A DNA stretch of 64,000 nucleotides from Mycobacterium malmoense (GCF_019645855.1 NZ_CP080999.1:1550001-1614000); one strand, 5' to 3'; numbered from the stretch's first letter, positions 42,821 through 51,505 are shown. Program-made: numbers and translations. Notes: generated from the sequence alone by a model not told the origin.

Positions 42821-45679
42821 TTAGGAGCCCACCAACGTCGGGATGTGTTCTGCGCGTGGCGGGGTCGCGACCCGTGTCGGCCTCGTGCGTACGCGTTGCG
42901 GCCACCAGAACCATCGGCCCATCAGCGCCGCGATCGACGGAGTCATGAATGACCGCACGACCAGGGTGTCGAACAGCAGGCCCATTCCGATGGTGGTACC
43001 GACCTCGGCGAGGATGAGCAGAGCGCTGGCGCCAAAGGAGATCATGGTGAAGGCGAACACGAGACCCGCCGAGGTGACGACGGCGCCGGTGCCGGCCATG
43101 GATCTGATGATGCCGGTCTTGATTCCGGCGTGGATCTCTTCCTTGAACCGCGATACCAGCAACAGGTTGTAGTCCGATCCCACCGCGAGCAGGATGATCA
43201 CCGACATCGCCAGGATCATCCAATGCAATTGGATGCCCAGGATGTACTGCCAGATGAGCACCGACAGCCCGAACGACGTCCCCAGGGACAGCAGCACGGT
43301 GCCGACGATGACCGCCGCGGCGATCACCGCACGGGTCAGGACCAGCATGACGATGAAGATCAGAATCAGCGCTCCCACACCGGCGATCAGCAGGTCGTAG
43401 GTGGATCCCTCCTTCATGTCCTTGGCGGTGGCCGCGGTACCGGCGATATAGATGCGGGCATTTTCCAGCGGCGTACCTTTGATGGCCTCGAACGTGGCAT
43501 TGCGGATGGCGTCGATATGGGCGATGCCCTCCGAGCTGGCCGGATCGCCGAGGTGAGAGATGATGAACCGCACCGATTTTCCATCCGGCGAAATGAACAT
43601 CTTCATGCCCCGTTTGAAGTCGGGATTGTCGAACACCTCCGGAGGCAGGTAAAACGAGTCGTCGTTCTTGGAGGTATCGAACGCCTGACCCATGGCATTG
43701 CCCTTGCCCTGCATCGCGGCGCCTTGGTCCTGTATGCCGGACATCGTGGAATGCATCGACAGCATCATGGTGTGCATCGACTCCATCATCGTGAGCATCG
43801 GCGTCAGCATTTTCACCATCTGCGGCATGAGCGCGTCGAGCTTGTCCATCTGCGGCATCAGGTCGCCGATGGCGTCGCTGAGGGTGTCGACGCCGTCGAG
43901 CGCATCAAAGACCGAGCGCAGCGACGAGCACGCCGGGATGTCGAAACAGTGCTTCTCCCAATAGAAATAGCTACGAACGGGCCGAAAGAAGTCGTCGAAG
44001 TTGGAAATCTTGTCGCGGAGGTCATTCATTTCCGCGACCATGGTCTTCATTTGCTCAACCATGTTATGGGTAACGCCGGTGAGCTCCTTCATGATCGCGA
44101 TCATGGCTTCCATGGTGGTGATCATGGTGCCCATCTGATTGGCCATGACCAGCATGCTGTCCATCTGGGACTGCATGTAGTCCCGTGTCAGTTGTTGCCC
44201 GACACCTTGCATGCCCATCTGATACGGGATGGAGGTGTGGTCGATGGGGGTGCCCAACGGGCGCGAGATGGTCTGCACCCGCGCGATTCCCTGGGTGTGG
44301 AAGATGTTTCGGGCGATGCGTTCGATGATCAGCATGTCCGCGGAGTTGCGTAGATCCTGGTCGCTTTGGACCATCAGCATTTCCGGGTTCATCCGGGCCT
44401 GGGAGAAGTGCCGGTCGGCCGCGGCGAATCCCTGCATCGCGGGGATGTTGGACGGCATGAATTTGCGGTCGTTGTAACTGGTCTTGTAGCCGGGTAGCGC
44501 GATCAGCCCGACCAGCGCCAGGGCGCACGCCGCCGCCAGGATCGGTCCCGGCCAACGGACTACGGCCGTTCCCACCCGTCGCCAACCATGGGTCCGCGCA
44601 ACCCGTTTCGGTTCGAAGAGCCCGAACCGGCTTCCGATCACCAACATCGCCGGCGCCATCGTCAACGACGCCAGCACCGCCACCGTGATGCCGATCGCCA
44701 GCGGAACACCCAGCGTCTGGAAGTACGGCAGCCGAGTGAAGTGCAGGCAAAACGTCGCGCCAGCGATCGTCAGGCCCGAACCGAGGATGACGTGCGCGGT
44801 GCCGCGATACATCGTGTCGAACGCGGTCGCGCGATCCTCGCCGGCATTGCGGGCCTCGTGATAGCGGCCCAGGACGAAGATCGCGTAGTCGGTGCCCGCC
44901 GCGATACCCAACATGGTCAACAGGTTCACCGAGAACGTCGACAACCCGATCACGTCGTAATGCCCCAGGGCGGCAACGACACCGCGGGCCGCCATCACTT
45001 CCAGGATCACCATCACCAAGACCAGCACCACCGTGGCGATGGAGCGGTAGACGATGAACAGGCTGACCAGAATGACCAGCAGCGTGATCGCCGTGACCAA
45101 TCGCAGGCTCTTGTCACCGACCTGGTGCTGATCGGCGATCAATGCGGTCGATCCGGTGACGTAGACGTGCACGCCGGTCGGTGGCGGTGTGCTGGCGATG
45201 ATGTGGCGGACCGCGGCGATGGATTCGTTGGCCAGCGCCTCGCCCTGGTTGCCGGCCAAATTGAGTTGCACGTAGGTGGCTTTGCCGTCGCTGCTTTGTG
45301 CTGAGGCCGCGGTGAGCGGGTCTCCCCAGAAATCCTGCACATGGGTGATGTGTGCGGGGTCCGCCCTGAGCTTTGTGATCAGCCCCGCGTAGTAACGGTG
45401 GGCCGCGTCCCCCAACGGTTGGTCGCCCTCCAACACGATCATCGCCGAGGCGTCGGAGTCGGATTCCTTGAACACCCGCCCGATGTGTTTCATGGCCTGC
45501 ATCGAGGGCGCATCCGCCGGGCTCAGCGACACCGAGTGTTCCTGGCCGACCTCCTCCAGGGAGGGCACGGCGACGTTGAGCAACACTGCCAGCGCCACCC
45601 AGCCGAGCAGGATCGGCACCGCAAACATCCGAATGAAACGGGAGACGGCCGGTCGGGCCCCCGTGGTGGAGGCGCTCAT
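42821..45679 (-). CDS. MmpL family RND transporter (operon 2)
   Basis: A 952-residue MmpL4/5-type RND exporter with about twelve transmembrane helices. Proton-relay motifs GTDYAIF and GSDYNLL are intact. The second periplasmic loop is strikingly Met-rich over two helices (MEAMIAIMKELTG; MVKMLTPMLTMMESMHTMM), flanking FDDFFRPVRSYFYWEKHCF. This is the usual composition of MmpL4/5, unlike the homologue at 36192. Likely exports lipids, siderophores or drugs. ATGA overlap with mmpS upstream. Confidence 0.94.
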   Translation of the reverse strand: MSASTTGARPAVSRFIRMFAVPILLGWVALAVLLNVAVPSLEEVGQEHSVSLSPADAPSMQAMKHIGRVFKESDSDASAMIVLEGDQPLGDAAHRYYAGLITKLRADPAHITHVQDFWGDPLTAASAQSSDGKATYVQLNLAGNQGEALANESIAAVRHIIASTPPPTGVHVYVTGSTALIADQHQVGDKSLRLVTAITLLVILVSLFIVYRSIATVVLVLVMVILEVMAARGVVAALGHYDVIGLSTFSVNLLTMLGIAAGTDYAIFVLGRYHEARNAGEDRATAFDTMYRGTAHVILGSGLTIAGATFCLHFTRLPYFQTLGVPLAIGITVAVLASLTMAPAMLVIGSRFGLFEPKRVARTHGWRRVGTAVVRWPGPILAAACALALVGLIALPGYKTSYNDRKFMPSNIPAMQGFAAADRHFSQARMNPEMLMVQSDQDLRNSADMLIIERIARNIFHTQGIARVQTISRPLGTPIDHTSIPYQMGMQGVGQQLTRDYMQSQMDSMLVMANQMGTMITTMEAMIAIMKELTGVTHNMVEQMKTMVAEMNDLRDKISNFDDFFRPVRSYFYWEKHCFDIPACSSLRSVFDALDGVDTLSDAIGDLMPQMDKLDALMPQMVKMLTPMLTMMESMHTMMLSMHSTMSGIQDQGAAMQGKGNAMGQAFDTSKNDDSFYLPPEVFDNPDFKRGMKMFISPDGKSVRFIISHLGDPASSEGIAHIDAIRNATFEAIKGTPLENARIYIAGTAATAKDMKEGSTYDLLIAGVGALILIFIVMLVLTRAVIAAAVIVGTVLLSLGTSFGLSVLIWQYILGIQLHWMILAMSVIILLAVGSDYNLLLVSRFKEEIHAGIKTGIIRSMAGTGAVVTSAGLVFAFTMISFGASALLILAEVGTTIGMGLLFDTLVVRSFMTPSIAALMGRWFWWPQRVRTRPTRVATPPRAEHIPTLVGS

Positions 45680-46110
45680 GCCGACTTCACCTGGCAGAAG
45701 GTGAAGGCATCCACGCCCTCGGAGGTCTTCTCGTCCTTGACCTTGCCGTCGACCGTGATGCGGCAGCCGATGGTCTCGGCGTCGCCCTGGGCGAGCAGGA
45801 TCGGGCTGGTCGCCGGCGAGGTCGTGGTCAGCGTGAGCGTCCACGGCAGCGGGACCTGTTTGATGCTCCGCGGATTCGCCGACAGGTCAAGGTAGTTGAT
45901 CGTCGCGAGGGTGCCCGCCGGCCCGAACACCTCGTAGGTCACCCGCTTCGGGTTGAACGGCGCCGCGTCTTTGGCTATCCCGGAGCCTTCGCGGGTGATC
46001 TCGTTGTCGGACCCGAAGATCCCGTGCATCCGGTCAACCACGAATCCTCCCAGCGCGACCGCCGCCAGCACCAGCAGCGGCAACCAGTGCCGCCTGACCC
46101 TCTTCAGCAT
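45676..46110 (-). CDS. MmpS membrane accessory protein
   Basis: A 144-residue MmpS with one transmembrane helix (about 9-27) and the conserved external domain (PFNPKRVTYEVFG, ATINYLD, two cysteines in GCRITV and TFCQV). It shares HGIFGS and many domain positions with the MmpS at 35749. Lies 93 bases after the TetR gene stop and overlaps mmpL. An operator-like sequence overlaps the TetR stop codon just upstream. Confidence 0.92.
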   Translation of the reverse strand: MLKRVRRHWLPLLVLAAVALGGFVVDRMHGIFGSDNEITREGSGIAKDAAPFNPKRVTYEVFGPAGTLATINYLDLSANPRSIKQVPLPWTLTLTTTSPATSPILLAQGDAETIGCRITVDGKVKDEKTSEGVDAFTFCQVKSA

Positions 46111-46196
46111 GGGAAGCCTTGCCTCGATTCATGTTTGGGCCGACGGATGGCGTTGTCGCTCGCGTCATTGACCATCCCCGCGCGCAGCCGAAGCCG

Positions 46197-46216
46197 ATTC
46201 GAATTACTGTGCGGAA
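46197..46216 (-). promoter_or_regulatory. second copy of the TetR operator sequence, upstream of mmpS
   Basis: Shares the ten bases GAATTACTGT and 16 of 20 positions overall with the palindrome at 46981-47000, but its symmetry is weaker. It overlaps the TetR stop codon and lies 87 bases before the mmpS start. Could be a second binding site; chance resemblance is not excluded. Confidence 0.4.
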
Positions 46217-46941
46217 GAAGTGTTTTGACGTTCGACGGTCAGATACATCGTGATCATGTCGGTGATTTCGCGGGCCCACTGCGGCCACGTCAGGCCGTCG
46301 GGCAACCACGGCGACATCGCGGCGCGGTGCGCGCCGGCCGCGATCACGCTGCGAAACGCAATGTCAAGCGCGGCGGCGGGATCCGGGTGGCGGACCTGTT
46401 GTCGGTGAGGCGCCGCGGTGTCGAGGAACCGCTGGCGCAAGCCGGCGAGCGTGCGCAGCCCTTCCTCCGGGGGATCGGCACTGTGCCCACCGGCCAGCAT
46501 GGCGGGAATGAGGCGGCCGCTTTCGTCCAGTGTCTCGCTCAGCGCCGCGGTGAAGGCGTCGACCACACCGCCCAGCGACGGGTCCGCCTTGTCGAGTGCC
46601 GCGGCCACGTTGTGTTCGAGTCGCTCCACGAACGCGTGCTTGACGGCGTCGATTAGTTGCTCTTTGCCTGCGAACCGTCGGTAGACGCCGCCGACGGAGA
46701 CCCCGGCGTGTTCGGCGACGCGGGCGATCGTGAGCTCTTCGAGCCCCTCAGTGACCAGGACGTGTTGGGCCGAGGCGAGCAACCGTTGCAGGGCGGCGCG
46801 ACTGCGCGCCTGCTGGGGCGGGTGGAATCCCGATTTCGCCTGCCCAGGGTTCACGACCCTTGAGCGTACTGGCGGGCCGGTCGGGCAACGACGGGCCGAC
46901 CGGTCGGTGACGGGTGGTCCCGACGGCGCTGCGTGTCGCAT
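46204..46941 (-). CDS. TetR family regulator of the second mmpS-mmpL operon
   Basis: A 245-residue TetR protein with HTH TIARVAEHAGVSVGGVYRRF (about 71-90). ATG 46941 is chosen because GGAG lies seven bases upstream and a TATTAT -10 box with an operator sits just before it. GTG 46854, eight bases after TACGCT, would give 216 residues and a more typical short N-terminus; the choice is open. Followed by mmpS and mmpL in the same direction, so it is their likely local repressor. Confidence 0.85.
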   Translation of the reverse strand: MRHAAPSGPPVTDRSARRCPTGPPVRSRVVNPGQAKSGFHPPQQARSRAALQRLLASAQHVLVTEGLEELTIARVAEHAGVSVGGVYRRFAGKEQLIDAVKHAFVERLEHNVAAALDKADPSLGGVVDAFTAALSETLDESGRLIPAMLAGGHSADPPEEGLRTLAGLRQRFLDTAAPHRQQVRHPDPAAALDIAFRSVIAAGAHRAAMSPWLPDGLTWPQWAREITDMITMYLTVERQNTSSAQ

Positions 46942-46980
46942 TGCCGGCTCCTTTCGCGGGTGCTGCGCCCCCTAACAAGA

Positions 46981-47004
46981 ATGCGAATTACTGTTCGCAT
47001 AATA
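46981..47004 (-). promoter_or_regulatory. TetR promoter with operator palindrome
   Basis: ATGCGAA-TTACTG-TTCGCAT (46981-47000) is an inverted repeat with 7-bp arms. TATTAT (47004-46999, minus strand) is a good -10 box, so transcription of the TetR gene would start inside the palindrome. The gatB promoter (TAGGAT, 47059-47064) points the other way 55 bases off. Confidence 0.65.
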
Positions 47005-47071
47005 GGGCACTGACGGGTGCCGCTCAACATCCCTCGGTGGGTGTGTCGGGGCCGCACCTAGGATCGACGAC

Positions 47072-48583
47072 ATGAGTGTTGCCACCGGACCCGACCTTTT
47101 GGACTACGACGACGTCGTCGCGCGCTTTGATCCGGTGCTCGGCCTCGAGGTCCACGTCGAGTTGTCCACCGTCACCAAAATGTTCTGCGGCTGCGCCACC
47201 GCATTCGGCGCCGAACCCAACACCCAGGTGTGCCCGGTGTGCCTGGGGCTGCCCGGCTCGCTGCCGGTGCTCAACCGCACCGCGGTGGAGTCGGCGATCC
47301 GAATCGGCCTGGCGCTGAACTGCGAGATCGTGCCGTGGTGCCGCTTCGCCCGGAAGAACTACTTCTACCCGGACATGCCGAAGAACTACCAGATTTCGCA
47401 GTACGACGAGCCGATCGCCATCGACGGCCACCTGGATGCGCCCCTGGAGGACGGCACCACCTGGCGGGTGGACATCGAGCGCGCGCACATGGAGGAAGAC
47501 ACCGGCAAGCTCACCCACCTGGGCAGCGAGACCGGCCGCATCCACGGCGCGACGACATCGCTGATCGACTACAACCGCGCCGGCGTGCCGCTGATCGAAA
47601 TCGTCACCAAGCCCATCGAGGGGGCCGGGGACCGGGCGCCGCAGATCGCCCGCGCCTATGTGACGGCATTGCGAGACCTGGTGCGCGCCTTGGACGTATC
47701 CGACGTCCGGATGGACCAGGGCTCGATGCGCTGCGACGCCAACGTGTCGCTGAAACCAAAAGGGGCCGCCGAGTTCGGCACCCGGACCGAGACCAAGAAC
47801 GTCAACTCGCTGAAAAGCGTCGAGGTCGCCGTGCGTTACGAAATGCGGCGCCAGGGCGCCGTTCTGGCGTCCGGCGGGCGAATCACCCAGGAGACCAGGC
47901 ACTTTCACGAGGCCGGCTACACCAGCCCGGGCCGCGCCAAGGAGACCGCGGAGGATTACCGCTATTTCCCCGAGCCCGACCTAGAACCCGTCGCACCCAG
48001 CCGCGAGCTGGTCGAGCGATTGCGGCAGACCATCCCCGAGCTACCGTGGTTGAGCCGCAAGCGAATTCAGCAGGAATGGGGCGTTTCCGACGAGGTGATG
48101 CGGGATCTCGTCAACGCCGGCGCCGTCGAATTGGTCGCCGAGACCGTCAAGCACGGCGCGTCCAGCGAGCAGGCGCGCGCCTGGTGGGGAAACTTCCTGG
48201 TGCAGAAGGCCAACGAGGCCAACGTCGGATTGGACGAGCTGGCCATCACCCCGGCCCAGATCGCCGCGGTGGTGGCGCTGGTCGACGAGGGCAAGCTGTC
48301 CAACAAGCTGGCCCGCCAGGTCGTGGAGGGTGTGCTGGCCGGGGAGGGCGAACCCGAACAGGTGATGACCGCCCGCGGTCTGGCGCTGGTGCGCGACGAC
48401 TCGGTGACCCAGGCCGCCGTCGACGAGGCCCTGGCCGCCAATCCCGATGTGGTCGAGAAGATCCGCGGCGGCAAGGTCGCCGCGGCCGGCGCGATCGTCG
48501 GCGCGGTGATGAAGGCCACCCGCGGCCAAGCCGACGCGGCCCGGGTGCGCGAACTGGTGCTGGCCGCCTGCGGCCAGGGCTAG
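47072..48583 (+). CDS. gatB: aspartyl/glutamyl-tRNA amidotransferase subunit B
   Basis: A 503-residue subunit that binds tRNA and performs the kinase and transamidation steps. Features are LGLEVHVEL, the zinc site CGC and CPVCLGLPG (about 39-65), YFYPDMPKNYQISQYD (shown as FYPDMPKNYQISQYD) and the C-terminal YqeY-like tail domain. TAGGAT (47059-47064) lies seven bases before ATG 47072, so leaderless translation is likely. Separated from gatCA by the accessory mmpSL operon and pfkA. Confidence 0.97.
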   Translation: MSVATGPDLLDYDDVVARFDPVLGLEVHVELSTVTKMFCGCATAFGAEPNTQVCPVCLGLPGSLPVLNRTAVESAIRIGLALNCEIVPWCRFARKNYFYPDMPKNYQISQYDEPIAIDGHLDAPLEDGTTWRVDIERAHMEEDTGKLTHLGSETGRIHGATTSLIDYNRAGVPLIEIVTKPIEGAGDRAPQIARAYVTALRDLVRALDVSDVRMDQGSMRCDANVSLKPKGAAEFGTRTETKNVNSLKSVEVAVRYEMRRQGAVLASGGRITQETRHFHEAGYTSPGRAKETAEDYRYFPEPDLEPVAPSRELVERLRQTIPELPWLSRKRIQQEWGVSDEVMRDLVNAGAVELVAETVKHGASSEQARAWWGNFLVQKANEANVGLDELAITPAQIAAVVALVDEGKLSNKLARQVVEGVLAGEGEPEQVMTARGLALVRDDSVTQAAVDEALAANPDVVEKIRGGKVAAAGAIVGAVMKATRGQADAARVRELVLAACGQG

Positions 48584-48597
48584 ATCGGCCGGGCCCG

Positions 48598-49728
48598 CTA
48601 GGTCTTGTCGTCGTTGTTGCGCGGGAAGCCGCCGCCCTGCGGGAACAGCGGGAACACCACGTCGTCGAGCTTCTCGGCGTCCCCGGCGGTCTTGTTCACC
48701 GTTGCGCCCCAGACGTTTCCGTCGGGCGACATCCGCAGCGCCCACGCGTGGGCGTGGGTGTCCTTGCGGACAACGTCGGGTTCACCGGTGACCGCGCCCG
48801 TCGACGGCGCGAGCCGGACGGCCACCGTCAGCTTGGTGTTGATCAGGTTGACCAGCACGGTCCCATCCATGGCCGCGCACCCAGCCACGCCGGGCTTGTC
48901 CGGCCACGTCCACACCGTGGAGACCTCCGAGGTCTTGGTGATGCGCTGCAACCGATCGGCCGTGGGGGTGCGGTCGACGACATACAGCGAGCCGTCGACG
49001 GGGTCGGTGCACAGGCCGCCGCCGGAGCCCACACCCGAGAGCGCCGTCGTCGGCGGAGCCTGGCCGATGGTCGTCGGCTGCTCGATGCGCAGGACCTTGC
49101 CGGCCAACGATTTGGGGTCTGCGGCCATCGCCGGGTTGCCCGCATCGCCGGTCATCACGACTAGCGTCGTGGGGCTGGTGAAGATCAACGCCCCGGTGTT
49201 CCCGGTGGCGCCCTTGGGGATCCCGGTGAGGATGTCCTTCGGGATGTCGCCGTCGGCGATGCGGATGACCCGATTGTCGGTGGGCGTGCTGACGTAGGCG
49301 TACATCAGGCGGTCTTGGTTGTAGGTCGGCGAGAGCACGATATCCATCAGGCCGCCGTCACCGGAGGGGTCGACCGGGATGACCACCTTCACCTTCGGCT
49401 CGGCGTTGACGGAGATCTCCTTGACGGCGCCGGTGGTGCGTTCGGCGACCAACGCGCTTTTGCTGTCGGTGCCCATGATCAGGCCGCTGGTGCTCTCCAG
49501 GCAGCCCTGCATCACGCCCGGCGCGGGGCAGGCCTTGGGGAACGGTGTGGGCGGCAGCGGTGGCGGCGGGGGAGGCGTCGAGCTGGGCCCGGGCTTGAGC
49601 TCCGGGTTGGTGGTGAAGGGTTGCGACTGGGCGTCGTTGAACCGCGCGCAGCCGCTGGAGACCAGCACCGCCGCGCAGAGCGCGGCGAGCCCGCACCGAA
49701 CAGCCCGCCCCGGTCGCCCTAGTCGCAT
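48598..49728 (-). CDS. lppZ: lipoprotein LppZ, glucose/sorbosone dehydrogenase-like propeller
   Basis: A 376-residue lipoprotein with signal and lipobox SSGC (about residue 26), then a proline-rich linker (PPPPPPLPP) and a six-bladed propeller domain (GLMDIVLSPTY, LYVVDRTPTADRL). Relatives include PQQ-dependent sugar dehydrogenases, but key catalytic residues cannot be confirmed. TAGCCT (49741-49736, minus strand) is seven bases before ATG 49728, indicating a leaderless mRNA. Matches Rv3006. Convergent with gatB. Confidence 0.88.
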   Translation of the reverse strand: MRLGRPGRAVRCGLAALCAAVLVSSGCARFNDAQSQPFTTNPELKPGPSSTPPPPPPLPPTPFPKACPAPGVMQGCLESTSGLIMGTDSKSALVAERTTGAVKEISVNAEPKVKVVIPVDPSGDGGLMDIVLSPTYNQDRLMYAYVSTPTDNRVIRIADGDIPKDILTGIPKGATGNTGALIFTSPTTLVVMTGDAGNPAMAADPKSLAGKVLRIEQPTTIGQAPPTTALSGVGSGGGLCTDPVDGSLYVVDRTPTADRLQRITKTSEVSTVWTWPDKPGVAGCAAMDGTVLVNLINTKLTVAVRLAPSTGAVTGEPDVVRKDTHAHAWALRMSPDGNVWGATVNKTAGDAEKLDDVVFPLFPQGGGFPRNNDDKT

Positions 49729-49848
49729 GACCGACAGGCTACGGACAGTGCGGGCACCGCCGCCACATGCGGTCCCCGTGTCCGCGGCCGGAAGCTTCGC
49801 CGGTCCCGGGGTGCTTTCACGGGTCCTTCGGGTGGCCGGCAAGGTGTT

Positions 49849-49875
49849 TTGGCGCCAATCGGGGCCCGTTTGGCG
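49849..49875. promoter_or_regulatory. possible operator between lppZ and doxX
   Basis: TTGGCGCCAA (49849-49858) is a perfect 10-base palindrome, and a further TTGGCG half-site starts 21 bases on (49870-49875), two helical turns away. It lies in the divergent lppZ/doxX region. No known regulator motif is recognised. Confidence 0.3.
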
Positions 49876-49951
49876 TACCATCCGCCGATTGCCTTGCCAA
49901 AGTGCCGCTCAAATCCCCAATTCAGCCGCATTTGCCCTTACCCTGACACCC

Positions 49952-50803
49952 GTGACCAGTCAACCTCATGACGCACATTGGCAGCGGCCCGGCGAATCCG
50001 CGGAGCCAATCCCCGGGCGCCCCGCCTCGGCGCGCTTGGTCGACCCCGAAGATGACCTGACGCCAGTCGGGTACCCGGGCGACTTCGGCACCACCACCGT
50101 CATCCCGTACCAGGACCCCGGCCAGGCCGGTGCGCCTGCGGCCGGCGCATACAACCTGCTCGACCAGCAGGAGCCGTTGCCGTACGTCCAGCCGCAGTCG
50201 GTGCCCCGGGCGGCGCCGATCTCCGCGGCCGAGCCCACCGAAATCGACGAGGACCACGGGCGGCTGCGCGCCCTCGGCCGGCGCGGCACCCAGCATCTGG
50301 GTTTGCTGGTGCTGCGGGTCGGGCTGGGAGCGGTGCTGGGTGCCCACGGGATGCAAAAGCTGTTCGGCTGGTGGGGCGGTCAAGGGGTGACGGGATTCAA
50401 GAACTCACTGTCCGACGTCGGCTACCAGCACGCCGACATCCTCGCCTACGTGAGCGCCGGCGGCGAGATCGTGGCCGGTGTGCTGCTGGTGCTGGGACTG
50501 TTCACCCCGGTGGCCGCGGCGGGGGCGCTGGCGTTCCTGATCAACGGTCTGCTGGCCACCGTCTCGGCGCGGCCGCATTCGCACCCCTACTCGTTCTTCC
50601 TGCCGGAGGGGCACGAATACCAGATCACGCTGATCGTCCTGGCCGTCGCGGTCATCCTGTGCGGACCCGGCCGCTACGGTCTCGACGCCGGCCGCGGTTG
50701 GGCCCATCGACCCTTCATCGGGTCGTTCGTCGCCCTGCTGGCCGGCATCGCCGCCGGCATCGCGGTGTGGGTGCTGCTCAACGGCGTCAATCCGATCGCC
50801 TGA
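49952..50803 (+). CDS. DoxX family membrane protein
   Basis: A 283-residue protein with a long cytosolic, Pro/Gln-rich N-terminus (about 1-100) and a DoxX domain of four transmembrane helices (LLVLRVGLGAVLGAHGMQKL and GWWGGQGVTGF, then VLLVLGLFTPVAAAGALAFL). The homologue Rv3005c forms a membrane oxidoreductase complex with SodA and SseA in M. tuberculosis, coupling thiol and superoxide detoxification. TACCCT (49939-49944) ends seven bases before GTG 49952, so leaderless. Convergent with cfp6. Confidence 0.9.
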   Translation: MTSQPHDAHWQRPGESAEPIPGRPASARLVDPEDDLTPVGYPGDFGTTTVIPYQDPGQAGAPAAGAYNLLDQQEPLPYVQPQSVPRAAPISAAEPTEIDEDHGRLRALGRRGTQHLGLLVLRVGLGAVLGAHGMQKLFGWWGGQGVTGFKNSLSDVGYQHADILAYVSAGGEIVAGVLLVLGLFTPVAAAGALAFLINGLLATVSARPHSHPYSFFLPEGHEYQITLIVLAVAVILCGPGRYGLDAGRGWAHRPFIGSFVALLAGIAAGIAVWVLLNGVNPIA

Positions 50804-50804
50804 T

Positions 50805-51182
50805 TCATCGATAGGGATTGGGGACTCGCCCCGAGCTGACCTCGGTCAGCAGCGGGAGCGTCGCGAACGTGACCGCGGGCAATCGCAGCTCCGCCCCGCT
50901 TTTGAGGCGCGCGCGTGCCCAGGAACCCCGGTGGAAGCGCAGCCCGTCGATGTCGTCCCAGCGCACCGTCTGGGCGCCCAGCAGCGTCCGGACGGTCACG
51001 CCCTCGTCGTCGGCGACGGTGCGCAGCCGGACGATCAACGCCGACGCCACCACCGGGATGACCAGCAGCGGCGCCGACGGTGGCCACGCGAGCACCGGTA
51101 TCAACAACCCCAGGGTCAAGAATCCGACGGCGAGGTGCGCCATCGGCGACACCTTGATCACGACGGGGGAATCGGTAACCAC
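50805..51182 (-). CDS. cfp6: PH-domain membrane protein Cfp6
   Basis: A 125-residue protein with two closely spaced hydrophobic segments (about 14-45) followed by a bacterial PH-like domain (TVRTLLGAQTVRWDDIDGLR, quoted as VRTLLGAQTVRWDDIDGLR; RLPAVTFATLPLL). Known as a low-molecular-weight culture filtrate antigen (Rv3004). GTG 51182 adds VTDSPVVIKVSP before the MAHLAV that begins the 112-residue M. tuberculosis annotation; both starts are possible (ATG 51143). Function unknown. Confidence 0.82.
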   Translation of the reverse strand: MVTDSPVVIKVSPMAHLAVGFLTLGLLIPVLAWPPSAPLLVIPVVASALIVRLRTVADDEGVTVRTLLGAQTVRWDDIDGLRFHRGSWARARLKSGAELRLPAVTFATLPLLTEVSSGRVPNPYR

Positions 51183-51224
51183 CCTCGTATCATTCCACCG
51201 CCCGGCGTCCGGCCGGCCCCGCGC

Positions 51225-51301
51225 CGAGTGTGCGCTCACGGTGACGATCCGCGGCGCGTCGTCACCCAGAACGCACACTCGAAGCCGCAGGCGCACACTC
51301 G
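51225..51301. repeat. extragenic inverted repeat, family C copy 1
   Basis: CGAGTGTGCG (51225-51234) pairs with CGCACACTCG (51272-51281); inside, GGTGACG (51240-51246) pairs with CGTCACC (51260-51266). A further CGCACACTCG follows at 51292-51301 as a direct repeat. Lies between cfp6 and the ilv leader, where it may separate the two transcripts. Confidence 0.65.
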
Positions 51302-51391
51302 ACGCAGTGCACGCCGGGCGAGACCGGATTTGACGGCTGAGCTGTGCGAAGGCTACCGTCGGACGCTATGGATACCGCCGGAAAGCCGGGA

Positions 51392-51427
51392 ATGCTTGTA
51401 GTACTTAGTCGGCGCGTTGGTGCCTGA
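51392..51427 (+). CDS. ilv operon leader peptide
   Basis: An 11-residue frame from ATG 51392 to TGA 51427 reads MLVVLSRRVGA. Four of the first five residues are Leu or Val, the products of the operon that follows. Immediately downstream are a 13-bp hairpin and an intrinsic terminator, then ilvB. This is the layout of ribosome-mediated attenuation, which has been proposed for ilvB in actinobacteria by comparative studies. Too short for ordinary gene calling; no family search is possible, so the evidence is codon content and position. Confidence 0.75.
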   Translation: MLVVLSRRVGA

Positions 51428-51505
51428 CTAGCCCATGGGCATTTGAAGCGATCCAGCACCAACGCGCCAACCCTCGTACAGCAGCCGAGCTGACGGGGGT
51501 TTTTT
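51411..51505 (+). terminator. ilvB attenuator: leader hairpin and intrinsic terminator
   Basis: GGCGCGTTGGTGC (51411-51423), which includes the end of the leader peptide, pairs perfectly with GCACCAACGCGCC (51456-51468). Then CCCTCGTACAGC (51471-51482) pairs with GCTGACGGGGG (51489-51499) with one bulge and a GU pair, followed by six T (51500-51505): a textbook Rho-independent terminator 43 bases before ilvB. I could not define a clear antiterminator pairing, so the switching details are open. Confidence 0.75.
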
